Positions 42,731 to 51,447 of a stretch of DNA of 64,000 nt are shown here, piece by piece. A program made the translations under genes and the position numbers. The DNA comes from Brevundimonas sp. GTDB taxonomy: Bacteria; Pseudomonadota; Alphaproteobacteria; Caulobacterales; Caulobacteraceae. The first letter of the stretch is position 1, and every line of letters begins with the position of its first letter. The stretch spans positions 212,914-276,913 of the forward strand of contig QFQU01000005.1 of assembly GCA_003248965.1 (NCBI GenBank). Reading direction: 5' to 3'. The notes under the pieces were generated by a model, which did no database searches, was not told the DNA's origin, and was given only the letters and a program-made list of their open reading frames with translations.

Positions 42731-42758
42731 CGCCACTCGCCACTCGCCACTCGCCGCT
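42731..42758. repeat. 7-bp tandem repeat (4 units)
   Basis: CGCCACT is repeated three times and followed by CGCCGCT, four units of period 7, in the 86-base spacer between the his regulator and the divergent flavoprotein gene. It may change copy number by slippage and so alter the spacing of upstream elements of either gene. Confidence 0.8.
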
Positions 42759-42762
42759 CTAA

Positions 42763-43977
42763 ATGCTTCCCATGACCAAGGTTCTCATCATCGGCGCGGG
42801 ACACGCGGGCGGCTCTGTCGCGGCCTTTCTTCGGCAGTATGGCCATGAGGGGCCGATCGTTCTGGCGGGCGAGGAGGATGCGCCGCCGTATCAGCGTCCG
42901 CCCCTGTCCAAGGCCTGGCTCAAGGGCGAGGCGGATCTTGAGGCCCTGCTGCTGCGGCCCCTGAGTTTCTACGCCGAGCAGAACATCGACTTTCGCCCCT
43001 CGACGGTCGCGGTGTCGGTAGATGCGGAGGCGAAGACGGTCGCTTTCCACGACGGATCGTCGGAAACCTATGACCTGCTGGTGCTGGCGACGGGATCGAC
43101 GGCGCGCAAACTGCCCGTTCCGGGCGGCGACCATCCCGAACTGCTGGAACTGCGCACGCTCAAGGACGCCGAACGGTTGAAGGCCGTGCTGGGGCCGGGC
43201 AAGCGGCTGGCGGTGGTCGGCGGCGGCTATGTGGGTCTGGAGGCGGCGGCTTCGGCGCGCGCCCTAGGCGCAGAGGCGGTGGTGATCGAACGCGCGCCGC
43301 GCGTCCTGGCGCGGGTGGCGTCCGAGACGCTGTCGACCTTCTTCACCGCCCAGCATCGGGCGCGCGGCGTGGAGATCGTGACGGGCGCCGAGGTGACGGC
43401 GGTGGCGCAGGACGGCGTGACCTTGGCCGATGGTTCGGTCGTTCGGGCCGATGAGGTCCTGATCGGCGTGGGCGCCATGGCCAGCGACGGCCTGGCGCGG
43501 TCGGCGGGCCTGCGTTGCGACGACGGGGTGGTGGTCGACGATCAGGCGCGAACCAGCGACCCGGCCGTCTTCGCCGTGGGCGATATGACGCGTCGCCCCA
43601 TTTCGGTGCACGGCGGCGTGCATCACCGTCTTGAAAGCGTGCCGAACGCGCTGGAGCAGGCCAAACAGGCCGCCGCGGCCATCGTCGGCCGCCCCGGACC
43701 GGCGCCGGAGGTTCCGTGGTTCTGGTCCGATCAATATGAGTTCAAGCTTCAGATCGCCGGCCTTCCGTTCGACGCCGACCGGCAGGTGGTGCGGGGCGAT
43801 CCGACGACGGGCGGGTTTGCGGTCTTCCACCTGAACGGCGACCGGATCGTCTGCGTCGAGGCCGTCAACGCCGCCCCGGAGTTCATGGCGGGCAAACAAC
43901 TGATCGGGAAGGGAACGCCAGTGGACGCGACCAAGCTGGCGGATCGGGCGGTGTCGATGAAGGCGCTGGCGGCGTAG
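42763..43977 (+). CDS. FAD-dependent ferredoxin/rubredoxin reductase-like oxidoreductase
   Basis: A 404-residue pyridine nucleotide-disulfide oxidoreductase of the putidaredoxin/ferredoxin reductase type. It has the FAD dinucleotide fold IGAGHAGG near the N-terminus, PYQRPPLSKAWL, the ATGSTARKLPV segment, the NAD(P)H fold VVGGGYVGLEAAA, VFAVGDM for FAD, and a C-terminal reductase domain (EVPWFWSDQYEFKLQIAG). It would pass electrons from NAD(P)H to a [2Fe-2S] protein; none is adjacent, though the Rieske protein at 6.4 kb is a candidate. Start ATG 42763 or 42772; neither has a good ribosome site. Confidence 0.9.
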   Translation: MLPMTKVLIIGAGHAGGSVAAFLRQYGHEGPIVLAGEEDAPPYQRPPLSKAWLKGEADLEALLLRPLSFYAEQNIDFRPSTVAVSVDAEAKTVAFHDGSSETYDLLVLATGSTARKLPVPGGDHPELLELRTLKDAERLKAVLGPGKRLAVVGGGYVGLEAAASARALGAEAVVIERAPRVLARVASETLSTFFTAQHRARGVEIVTGAEVTAVAQDGVTLADGSVVRADEVLIGVGAMASDGLARSAGLRCDDGVVVDDQARTSDPAVFAVGDMTRRPISVHGGVHHRLESVPNALEQAKQAAAAIVGRPGPAPEVPWFWSDQYEFKLQIAGLPFDADRQVVRGDPTTGGFAVFHLNGDRIVCVEAVNAAPEFMAGKQLIGKGTPVDATKLADRAVSMKALAA

Positions 43978-44040
43978 AGCCTCGCTCCAGTCTCAATCCC
44001 GTGAGGCGAAGCGGCGTCGCGCCATCATCTTCGCCGCACT

Positions 44041-44056
44041 GCAACAAAACTGTTGC
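44041..44056 (+). promoter_or_regulatory. inverted repeat upstream of the Anbu cluster
   Basis: GCAACA-AAAC-TGTTGC is a perfect 6-bp dyad, 51 bases before the ATP-grasp start codon and 63 bases after the flavoprotein stop. It lacks a T-run, so an operator is more likely than a terminator. The rest of the 129-base gap shows nothing distinct. Confidence 0.3.
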
Positions 44057-44106
44057 GCTTTCCGTTGGGTAGGGATCAAGCTGCGATCTCAACGCGGCGG
44101 GGGCGA

Positions 44107-45528
44107 ATGACGAGAGCTTTCGACGAAATGACCGGCGGCGGATCGGGTGCGATCCGCGACAGCTACAAGACCCTGGCGGCCTGGCTTGAAAACGCGCCGG
44201 CCGACCTGTTGCAGGCGCGCTCGCGCCAGGCGGAACTGTTCTTCCGTCGGATGGGCGTCACCTTCGCCGTCTATGGCGACGAGGAATCCAACGAACGTCT
44301 GATCCCCTTCGACGTGGTGCCGCGCATCATCGGCGCCGACGAATGGGGCGGACTGGAGACCGGGCTGAAGCAGCGCGTCTCGGCGATCAACGCCTTCCTG
44401 AAGGACATCTACGGGCCGCAGGAATGCATCCGGGCGGGCATCGTCCCGGCCGATCTGATCCTGACCAATCCGCACTATCGGCCCGAGATGCAGGGCCGCC
44501 GCCCGCCGGGCGACGTCTGGTGCCATATCTCGGGCGTCGATCTGGTCCGGACGGGCGAGGACGGCTTCTATGTTTTGGAGGACAATGTCCGCACGCCGTC
44601 CGGCGTCTCCTACATGCTGGAGAACCGCGAGATGATGATGCGGCTGTTCCCCGACCTGTTCGCGGAACATGCGGTGCGGCCGGTCGAGATCTACACCGAC
44701 ATGCTGCTGCGCTCGCTCCAGGCCTCGGCGCCGGTTGGGGCCGGGGCGGACCCGACCATCGTGGTGCTGACGCCCGGCCCGTTCAACTCCGCCTACTATG
44801 AGCACAGTTTTCTGGCCGACAAGCTGGGCGTCGAACTGGTCGAGGGCGGCGATCTGTTCGTCAATGACGACACCGTCTTCATGCGCACGACCGAAGGGCC
44901 CAAACGGGTCGATGTCATCTATCGCCGCATAGACGACGACTTCATCGATCCCCTGACCTTCATGCCCAATTCGGCGGTCGGGGTGCCGGGGTTGATGTCG
45001 GCCTATTTCGCCGGACGGGTGACGCTGGCGAACGCGGTCGGGACGGGGGTCGCCGACGACAAGGCCGTCTATACCTACATGCCCGACATCATCCGCTTCT
45101 TCACGGGCGAGGACGCCATCCTTCAGAACGTGCCGACCTGGCGCTGTCGAGAGCCTGACGCGCTGAAGGAGGTTCTGGACAAGCTGCCGGAGCTGGTGGT
45201 CAAGGAGGTCGGCGGATCGGGCGGCTACGGCATGCTGGTCGGCCCCACCTCGACCAAGGCCGAGATCGAGGATTTCAGGGCCAAGCTGATCGCCGATCCG
45301 GACGACTTCATCGCCCAGCCGACACTGAGTCTGTCGACGGCGCCGACCCTGGCGGGCGGCGATCTGTCGCCGCGCCACGTCGATCTCAGGCCCTTCGTCC
45401 TGTCCAGTCCTGCGGGCGTCCGGGTCGCGCCCGGCGGACTGACGCGGGTCGCGTTGAGGGAGGGGTCTCTGGTGGTCAACTCCAGCCAGGGCGGCGGAAC
45501 CAAGGACACCTGGGTGCTGGACAACTGA
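44107..45528 (+). CDS. circularly permuted ATP-grasp type 2 protein
   Basis: A 473-residue protein of the CP_ATPgrasp family (DUF404/407). Recognisable segments are RQAELFFRRMGVTFAVYG, PRIIGADEWGGLETGLKQRVSAINAFLKDIYG, FYVLEDNVRTPSGVSYMLENR and VVKEVGGSGGYGMLVGP. It is predicted to form peptide-like bonds using ATP. It is the first gene of the four-gene Anbu cluster and overlaps the alpha-E gene (TGATG). Substrate unknown. ATG 44107 was chosen over an upstream in-frame start because the conserved region begins here. Confidence 0.93.
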   Translation: MTRAFDEMTGGGSGAIRDSYKTLAAWLENAPADLLQARSRQAELFFRRMGVTFAVYGDEESNERLIPFDVVPRIIGADEWGGLETGLKQRVSAINAFLKDIYGPQECIRAGIVPADLILTNPHYRPEMQGRRPPGDVWCHISGVDLVRTGEDGFYVLEDNVRTPSGVSYMLENREMMMRLFPDLFAEHAVRPVEIYTDMLLRSLQASAPVGAGADPTIVVLTPGPFNSAYYEHSFLADKLGVELVEGGDLFVNDDTVFMRTTEGPKRVDVIYRRIDDDFIDPLTFMPNSAVGVPGLMSAYFAGRVTLANAVGTGVADDKAVYTYMPDIIRFFTGEDAILQNVPTWRCREPDALKEVLDKLPELVVKEVGGSGGYGMLVGPTSTKAEIEDFRAKLIADPDDFIAQPTLSLSTAPTLAGGDLSPRHVDLRPFVLSSPAGVRVAPGGLTRVALREGSLVVNSSQGGGTKDTWVLDN

Positions 45529-46466
45529 TGCTCTCTCGCACTGCAGACAGCCTGTACTGGACCGGCCGCTATATGGAGCGGGCCGATTTCCTCGCCCGTA
45601 TTCTCGAGGCTGCCATTCGCCTGGCGGCCCTGCCGGCCAAGGATCAGGCCGCCGTCACCGCCTGGGCCGGGGCCATCGCCTCCTCGGGGGTGAAGACGGC
45701 CTTCGACGCCTCGGGCCGCGCGGTGTCGGAGAAATCGGTGCGCGAATATCTGGCCTTCGGCTCCGACAATTCGACCTCCATCAAGGCGTGCATTACCAAG
45801 GCGCGGACCAACGCCCGCTCGGTCCGCACCGCCCTAACCATCGAACTGTGGGAGGCGATCAACGGCGCCTGGAACGGTCTGAACGAACTGGGCGAGCCGA
45901 CGCGCCGAGACGACTTCACGGGCTTTCTGGACTTCGTGAAGTCGACGTCCCTGGCGGTCGAGGGCGCCTCGTCCCGGACCATGCTAAGGAACGACGCCTA
46001 CTGGTTCCTGCGTCTGGGTATGGCGATCGAGCGGGCGGACAACACCGCCCGCCTGCTGGACGTGAAATATCATCTGCTGCTCCCGCCCGGCGAACGGGTC
46101 GGAGGTCAACTGGACTATTTCCAGTGGACGACCTTGTTGCGCGAGGTTTCGGCCCTGACCGCCTATCGCTGGGTCTACCGCGAGAGCGTGCGGCCCTGGC
46201 TGGTGGCGGACCTATTGGTGCTGAACCGGCAGATGCCGCGCTCGCTGGCGTCGTGCCAGGGGATGATCGTCAGCTATCTGGAGCGGCTGGCGACCGATTA
46301 CGGCCGGCGCGGTCCGGCCCAGCGCCTGGCCTCCAACCGCCTGAGCCAGTTCAACGAGGCCAAGATCGAGGACATTTTCCAGTCCGGCCTGCACGAATAT
46401 ATCCAGGCGTTCCTGAGCGAGAACAACGCCTTGGCCGGTGCGATCCACGAACAGTATCTGGTCTGA
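45528..46466 (+). CDS. alpha-E domain protein (DUF403)
   Basis: A 312-residue all-helical protein that nearly always accompanies the circularly permuted ATP-grasp. It has the signature LSRTADSLYWTGRYMERADFLARILE at the N-terminus and the second Glu-rich repeat FLRLGMAIERADNTARLLDVKYH. The acidic ER motifs (YMERAD, AIERAD) suggest metal or substrate binding. It starts on the stop codon of the ATP-grasp gene, and the transglutaminase gene follows after 2 bases. Confidence 0.93.
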   Translation: MLSRTADSLYWTGRYMERADFLARILEAAIRLAALPAKDQAAVTAWAGAIASSGVKTAFDASGRAVSEKSVREYLAFGSDNSTSIKACITKARTNARSVRTALTIELWEAINGAWNGLNELGEPTRRDDFTGFLDFVKSTSLAVEGASSRTMLRNDAYWFLRLGMAIERADNTARLLDVKYHLLLPPGERVGGQLDYFQWTTLLREVSALTAYRWVYRESVRPWLVADLLVLNRQMPRSLASCQGMIVSYLERLATDYGRRGPAQRLASNRLSQFNEAKIEDIFQSGLHEYIQAFLSENNALAGAIHEQYLV

Positions 46467-46468
46467 CC

Positions 46469-47311
46469 ATGCGGATAAGGATCGACCATTCCACCCGCTA
46501 CGCCTACGCCCGACCGGCGCGGTTCATCATCCAGACCCTGCGTCTGACGCCGAAGTCCAGCGAGGGCCAGCAGGTGCGCGAATGGCGCATCGAGACGGAC
46601 GTGGACGCGCGCCTGCGTCGCAGCGAGGACGCCTTCGGCAACATCGTCCACAGCCTCTATACCGAACGCCCCACCGACGCCCTAACCATCCGCGTGATGG
46701 GCGAGGTGACGACCGCTGACACCGGCGGCGTGCTGGGCGGCGCATCCGAACGGCTGTCGCCTCTGGTCTTCCTGCGCGAGACGCCTTTGACCCGGCCCGA
46801 CGCCGCCATCGCCGACTTCGCCCGCTCGATCGCGGGGGGGCCGCCTCTCAGCCGGATGCACGCGCTGATGGCCGCCCTGAAGGCCGAGGTCGCCTTCGAG
46901 GTCGGCGCCACCTCGGCGGCCCACACCGCCGCCGAATCCTTCGCCCAGCGGCGGGGCGTCTGTCAGGATCACGCCCAGATCTTCATCGCGGCCGCCCGTC
47001 AACTGGGCGTTCCGGCGCGCTATGTCTCGGGCCACCTCAGCCGCCAGGACGGCCAGCATGACCAGGAGGCCGCCCATGCCTGGGCCGAAGCCTGGGTGGA
47101 GGACCTGGGCTGGGTCGGTTTCGATCCCGCCAACGGAATCTGTCCGACCGAACACTATGTCCGCGTCGCCGTGGGCCTGGACGCCCTGGGCGCCACCCCC
47201 ATCCGGGGGACCAGCTATGGCGGCGGGCAGGAGAGCCTGACGGTCGCGCTTCATGTGCGGCCTGTGCAACAGACGCAGCAGCAACTGCAGTCGCGGGGCT
47301 GGTCCGCATAG
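46469..47311 (+). CDS. transglutaminase-like cysteine protease family protein
   Basis: A 280-residue protein with the bacterial transglutaminase N-terminal region (MRIRIDHSTRYAYARPARFIIQTLRLTP) and a core with the Cys-His-Asp triad: RRGVCQDHAQIF, AHAWAEAWVEDLGWVGFDPANG. No signal peptide. In Anbu clusters this protein is proposed to cut or cross-link the product of the ATP-grasp/alpha-E pair. It lies 61 bases before the Anbu gene. Confidence 0.92.
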   Translation: MRIRIDHSTRYAYARPARFIIQTLRLTPKSSEGQQVREWRIETDVDARLRRSEDAFGNIVHSLYTERPTDALTIRVMGEVTTADTGGVLGGASERLSPLVFLRETPLTRPDAAIADFARSIAGGPPLSRMHALMAALKAEVAFEVGATSAAHTAAESFAQRRGVCQDHAQIFIAAARQLGVPARYVSGHLSRQDGQHDQEAAHAWAEAWVEDLGWVGFDPANGICPTEHYVRVAVGLDALGATPIRGTSYGGGQESLTVALHVRPVQQTQQQLQSRGWSA

Positions 47312-47372
47312 GCATGACACGCGAATCTGTTAGCGTTGGACGGTTCGCATCGCGGGGAGCGGATAGAACGAA

Positions 47373-48158
47373 GTGACCTATTGCGTAGGCATGTTGGTGG
47401 ACGAAGGGTTGGCGATGATCGCTGACACGCGCACCAATGCGGGCGTGGACAACATCTCGTCCTATCGAAAGCTGCACATCTACAAGTCGCCGGGCGAACG
47501 CATCCTGGCCGTGGCGACGGCGGGCAATCTGTCCGTCACCCAGACCGCCCTGACAATGACGGCGGCGGGGGTCAAACTGCCGGATTCGACTGCGCCGGAA
47601 ACCCTGTACACAGCGCCCACCCTGTTTCGCGCCGCGCAGATCCTGGGCCACGCCATGGCGACGGTGCGGGCCACCATCAACACCCCCGCCTCGCCGACGG
47701 CCGACGCCCTGAACGTCAACGCCTCCATGCTGCTGGGCGGTCAGATCGCCGGCGGCAAGATGGGGCTGTATCTGATCTACGGCCAGGGCAACTTCATCGA
47801 GTGCGGCCCCGACACCCCCTATCTTCAGATCGGGGAGCTGAAGTACGGCAAGCCGATCCTGGACCGCGCCCTGCACAGTTCGACCCCTCTGTCCGAGGCG
47901 GTGAAACTGGGTCTGATCTCGTTCGATTCCACCATCCGCTCGAACATCGCGGTCGGCCCGCCGCTGGACCTGATCGTCATGCCGCGCGACCGGATCAGCG
48001 GAACGGCGCGGCGGATCGAGGCGGACGATCCCTATTTCCGCGATCTGGGGCGGCGGTGGTCCGAAGCCCTGGCGGCGGCGCACCGCGCCATGCCCGACCC
48101 CACCTGGCTGGACGCCGAGGAAACCCAGCCAAGACCGCTGACGGTAGTCGCAAGCTAG
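47373..48158 (+). CDS. Anbu, proteasome-type protease
   Basis: A 261-residue Ntn-hydrolase of the Anbu (ancestral beta subunit) group. The GTG start is followed directly by Thr2, the N-terminal nucleophile after Met removal (MTYCVGMLVDEGLAMIADTRTNAG), and the proteasome-like core contains ATAGNLSVTQ and SMLLGGQIAGGKMGLYLIY. Anbu particles reported in the literature are open ring or helical assemblies. The cellular substrate is unknown. Confidence 0.93.
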   Translation: MTYCVGMLVDEGLAMIADTRTNAGVDNISSYRKLHIYKSPGERILAVATAGNLSVTQTALTMTAAGVKLPDSTAPETLYTAPTLFRAAQILGHAMATVRATINTPASPTADALNVNASMLLGGQIAGGKMGLYLIYGQGNFIECGPDTPYLQIGELKYGKPILDRALHSSTPLSEAVKLGLISFDSTIRSNIAVGPPLDLIVMPRDRISGTARRIEADDPYFRDLGRRWSEALAAAHRAMPDPTWLDAEETQPRPLTVVAS

Positions 48159-48160
48159 GA

Positions 48161-48177
48161 TTGCGATTTATTATCAA
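48161..48177 (+). promoter_or_regulatory. Fur-like box upstream of TonB receptor
   Basis: TTGCGATTTATTATCAA, an imperfect palindrome fitting TTGNNANTNATTNTCAA, lies just after the Anbu stop and about 74 bases before the receptor start. It resembles alphaproteobacterial Fur operators and shares outer TTG/CAA and central ATT elements with the palindrome at 53471. Iron repression is inference. Confidence 0.45.
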
Positions 48178-48250
48178 TTTTGCTTGTGCGACATATTGAA
48201 GCTGGTTATTGCGACCGCATCGCAAAATCAGACCAAAAGGTCGCAAAACT

Positions 48251-50611
48251 ATGTCCGACTCTCGCGCCGCCTCCCTCCGCGCGCTTCTGTTCGCCTCCAG
48301 CGCCGCTGGAATGTTGGTCGCGGCCCCCGCCATGGCCGCCGACGCCGCCGACTTGACGGTCGCTGCGGATCAGCAGCAACCCGCCAACCTGGGCACGATC
48401 GACGTCAACGGCCACGTCAAAAAGCCGGCGCCGGTCAGCCCCGAATTCGTCGCGCCCCTGGTCGACACGCCGCGCGCCGTGACCGTCATTCCCCAGGCGA
48501 TCATCGAGCAGACCGCCGCTTCCTCGCTGCAGGACCTGCTGTCCAACTCGCCCGGCATCACCTTCGGCGCCGGAGAGGGCGGCCAGCCGCTGGCCGACCG
48601 TCCGTTCATCCGTGGACAGTCGTCCGGCAACAACATCTTTCTGGACGGCGTGCGCGACACCGGCGGTCAGCAGCGTGAAGTGTTCAACCTGGAGCAGGTC
48701 GAGGTCATCAAGGGGCCGGACGCCGTCTATTCCGGTCGTGGTTCGGGCGGGGGCAGCATCAACCTGGCCTCCAAGTCGCCCAAGCTGAACAGCTTCACCA
48801 ATGTCGGCGCGGGCGTCGGTACGGACGGCTATCTGCGCGGCACGATCGACAGCAATCTTCCGCTGGGCGAAACCGCCGCCCTGCGCATCAACCTGATGGG
48901 CGCCCAGGGCGACGTGCCGGGCCGCGACGCCGTCGACTACGACAAATGGGGCCTGGGCCTCAGCCTGGGCGCCGGCCTGGGTACGCCGTCGTCGATGGTG
49001 TTCAGCTACTACCATCTGACCAGCGACCAGATGCCGGACTATGGCATCCCGCTGTTCACCAAGATCCAGTCGCGCACGACCGACAGCGGCGTTCTGGACG
49101 TGCCCTACAGCAGCTTCTACGGCCTGAAGGCGCGCGACTATCTGACCAATACGGTGGACGCCTTCACCTTCAAGGCCGAGCATCGCCTGAGCGACTTCGC
49201 TACGGTCCGTAACGTCAGCCGCTATGCCGAGACGCTGAACGACTACATCGTCACGAACCCCGGCGACGGCGGCTATGTCGGTCGGGCGGCCGATGGAACC
49301 TATTGGATGAAGCGGGGGACCAAGACCCGTTGGAATCCGGTTTCGACCCTGGCCAATGTCACCGACGTGTACGGCCAGTTCGCCACAGGCTCGGTCAAGC
49401 ACAGCTACGACGTCGGCCTCGAGCTGACGCGCGAGCGGAATCGCAACGCGACCTATTCCACCTATACGACCTCGGGGGCCGCCTGTCCGACGGGGCTGAC
49501 GACGGTGGTCGGTTCGCCGCCGACCGCGAACGGCGCCGCAGGCGCAGGCGACTGCACCCCGGTCTACAACCCCAATCCCGACGACGCCTGGACGGGCGTG
49601 ATCAATCGCGGCCCGGTCAGCTCCAACACCACCGAGACCATCGGTGTCTACGCCAACGACAGCATCAGCCTGACCGAGCGCCTGATCCTGAACCTGGGCG
49701 TGCGCTGGGATCAGTATTCCGTCGAAGGCGTGAACGCCGTGCTGGGATCGCCGTCCTCCACCGCCGGCGTCTGGAATGTCGCGGGCTATACGGCCGTGCC
49801 GAAACGGACCTGGGAGTTCACCAACTATCAGGTCGGCCTAGTGTACAAGCCGACGGAGAACAGCAGCGTCTATGCCTCCTGGGCGACCTCGTCGACGCCG
49901 CCGACCATCGCTGCCGGTGATCAGAACGCCTCGGGCGGGACGGGCACGGTCGATGGAGTCGCCAATGTCGTGCTGGATCCGGAAGACACCGAGAGCTTCG
50001 AGATCGGGGCCAAGGCCAATGTGTTCCACGACCGTCTGGCCCTGTCGGCGGCCGCCTTCCAACTGACGCGAAAAAACGCGCTCATCTTGGTGGAGCCGGA
50101 TCGCTACCGTCAGGAGGGCGAGGTCGAAGTTAAGGGCTTCGAGTTAGGCGTGTCGGGCAATATCACGCCCAACTGGACCGTGTTCGGCGGCTACACCTAC
50201 ATGGACTCCGAACTGACCAAAGCGGCCAAGATTTTCTCGGGAACGCCGCCCGTGGAGGTCGCCAATCCTCTGCAAGGCCTGCCCCTGGCCAATACGCCCA
50301 AGAACAGCGTCAGCCTGTTCACCACCTATCGCCTGTTGCCCAAGCTGACGGTCGGAGGCGGCGTCTATTACACCTCCAAGTCCTTCGGTGGGAACCAGGG
50401 CGGAGCCGGCGGCGGGAACAACCGCATCTATGCGCCGTCCTGGACGCGCCTGGATCTGTTCGCCGCCTACGACCTGACCGATCGGGCCAGTCTTCAGTTG
50501 AACGTGAAGAATGCGACGGACGAGGACTACATCATCCGCACTAACGGCGTTCACCACGCCGACGTGGCGGCCGGGCGTCAGGCCATTCTGGCCCTGAACA
50601 TGCGCTTCTAA
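48251..50611 (+). CDS. TonB-dependent siderophore receptor (catecholate, Fiu-like)
   Basis: A 786-residue outer-membrane receptor. It has a signal peptide (about 1-29, ending AMA), a plug domain (RAVTVIPQAIIEQTAASSLQDLL, SPGITFGAGEGGQPLADRPFIRGQ, NIFLDGVRDTGGQQREVFNLEQVEVIKGPDAVYSGRGSGGGSIN) and a 22-strand barrel ending in aromatic Phe. The plug closely follows the Fiu/catecholate-receptor pattern, and the neighbour PiuC supports iron uptake. AAAAGG precedes the ATG by 10 bases. A Fur-like box lies upstream and a terminator follows. Confidence 0.93.
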   Translation: MSDSRAASLRALLFASSAAGMLVAAPAMAADAADLTVAADQQQPANLGTIDVNGHVKKPAPVSPEFVAPLVDTPRAVTVIPQAIIEQTAASSLQDLLSNSPGITFGAGEGGQPLADRPFIRGQSSGNNIFLDGVRDTGGQQREVFNLEQVEVIKGPDAVYSGRGSGGGSINLASKSPKLNSFTNVGAGVGTDGYLRGTIDSNLPLGETAALRINLMGAQGDVPGRDAVDYDKWGLGLSLGAGLGTPSSMVFSYYHLTSDQMPDYGIPLFTKIQSRTTDSGVLDVPYSSFYGLKARDYLTNTVDAFTFKAEHRLSDFATVRNVSRYAETLNDYIVTNPGDGGYVGRAADGTYWMKRGTKTRWNPVSTLANVTDVYGQFATGSVKHSYDVGLELTRERNRNATYSTYTTSGAACPTGLTTVVGSPPTANGAAGAGDCTPVYNPNPDDAWTGVINRGPVSSNTTETIGVYANDSISLTERLILNLGVRWDQYSVEGVNAVLGSPSSTAGVWNVAGYTAVPKRTWEFTNYQVGLVYKPTENSSVYASWATSSTPPTIAAGDQNASGGTGTVDGVANVVLDPEDTESFEIGAKANVFHDRLALSAAAFQLTRKNALILVEPDRYRQEGEVEVKGFELGVSGNITPNWTVFGGYTYMDSELTKAAKIFSGTPPVEVANPLQGLPLANTPKNSVSLFTTYRLLPKLTVGGGVYYTSKSFGGNQGGAGGGNNRIYAPSWTRLDLFAAYDLTDRASLQLNVKNATDEDYIIRTNGVHHADVAAGRQAILALNMRF

Positions 50612-50636
50612 AGGCCCTTATCACGGCCTACTATTT

Positions 50637-50675
50637 GGCGGCTCCGTCCTCCCGGCGGGGCCGCCTTTCCTTTTT
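50637..50675 (+). terminator. intrinsic terminator between TonB receptor and piuC
   Basis: GGCGGCTCCG (50637-50646) pairs with CGGGGCCGCC (50656-50665) over 10 bp with one G-T pair and a 9-base loop, followed by TTTCCTTTTT. It ends 13 bases before the GTG chosen for piuC, so piuC depends on read-through or its own promoter. Confidence 0.7.
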
Positions 50676-50688
50676 CAGCGAGACCGAC

Positions 50689-51375
50689 GTGCTGCTGCAG
50701 ATTCCCGAAGTCTTCTCCAAGGCGGAAGTGAAGGCGTTGCGCGAACGGCTGGACGCCGGCCCGTGGGCCGATGGCAACATGACCTCGGGCCACCAGTCCG
50801 CGACCGCCAAGCGGAACCAGCAGCTGCCCGAGGACTGCGCCGTCGCGCGCGAGGTTTCGGCCCTGATCGTCCAGGCGCTGAACGCCAATCCCATGTTCGT
50901 CGCCGCCGCCCTGCCGCACACGATCTTTCCGCCCCTGTTCAACCGCTATCAGGGCGGGGGCGAGTTCGGCCTGCACGTCGACAACGCCATCCGCCAGTCC
51001 CGCGACGGGGGCGGGGTCCGCATCCGCAGCGACCTGTCCGCCACCCTCTTCCTCTCCGAACCCGATGAGTACGACGGCGGCGAATTGCTGATCGAGGAGA
51101 TGTATGGGGCGCAGGCGATCAAACTGCCGGCTGGGGACCTGGTTCTTTATCCATCCAAGAGCCTGCACCGGGTCACGCCCGTGACGCGCGGCGCGCGTGT
51201 GTCGTCCTTCATGTGGATGCAGAGCCTGGTGCGCGACGACGCCGACCGTGAAACCCTGTTCCGCCTGGACGTGGCCACCCAGCGTGTCGCCACGGAAAAA
51301 GGGCCGAAGGATCAGGCGGTGATCGAACTGACCGGCGTCTATCACAATCTGCTGCGGCGCTGGACCGAGGTGTGA
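50689..51375 (+). CDS. piuC: Fe(II)/2-oxoglutarate-dependent PKHD-type hydroxylase PiuC
   Basis: A 228-residue PKHD-type dioxygenase associated with TonB-linked iron uptake. It has the Fe-binding HxD in FGLHVDNAIR and distal His in KSLHRVTPV, and a 2-oxoglutarate-binding Arg in GARVSSFMW. GTG 50689 gives the family start MLLQIPEVFS and normal length; the earlier TTG 50635 lies in the terminator stem and was rejected. Its exact substrate is unknown; a siderophore-related role is usual. Confidence 0.92.
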   Translation: MLLQIPEVFSKAEVKALRERLDAGPWADGNMTSGHQSATAKRNQQLPEDCAVAREVSALIVQALNANPMFVAAALPHTIFPPLFNRYQGGGEFGLHVDNAIRQSRDGGGVRIRSDLSATLFLSEPDEYDGGELLIEEMYGAQAIKLPAGDLVLYPSKSLHRVTPVTRGARVSSFMWMQSLVRDDADRETLFRLDVATQRVATEKGPKDQAVIELTGVYHNLLRRWTEV

Positions 51376-51447
51376 CGAAAGGGACGCGGGACGGACTTAT
51401 CGCGACGCGGCTTGAACCTTCGCCGTGCGGGGGCGATTGAACCATCG

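Noticed and set aside
42731..42758. Possible CRISPR or attachment site
   Set aside because: Units are only 7 bases without spacers, there are no cas genes, and no integrase is present.
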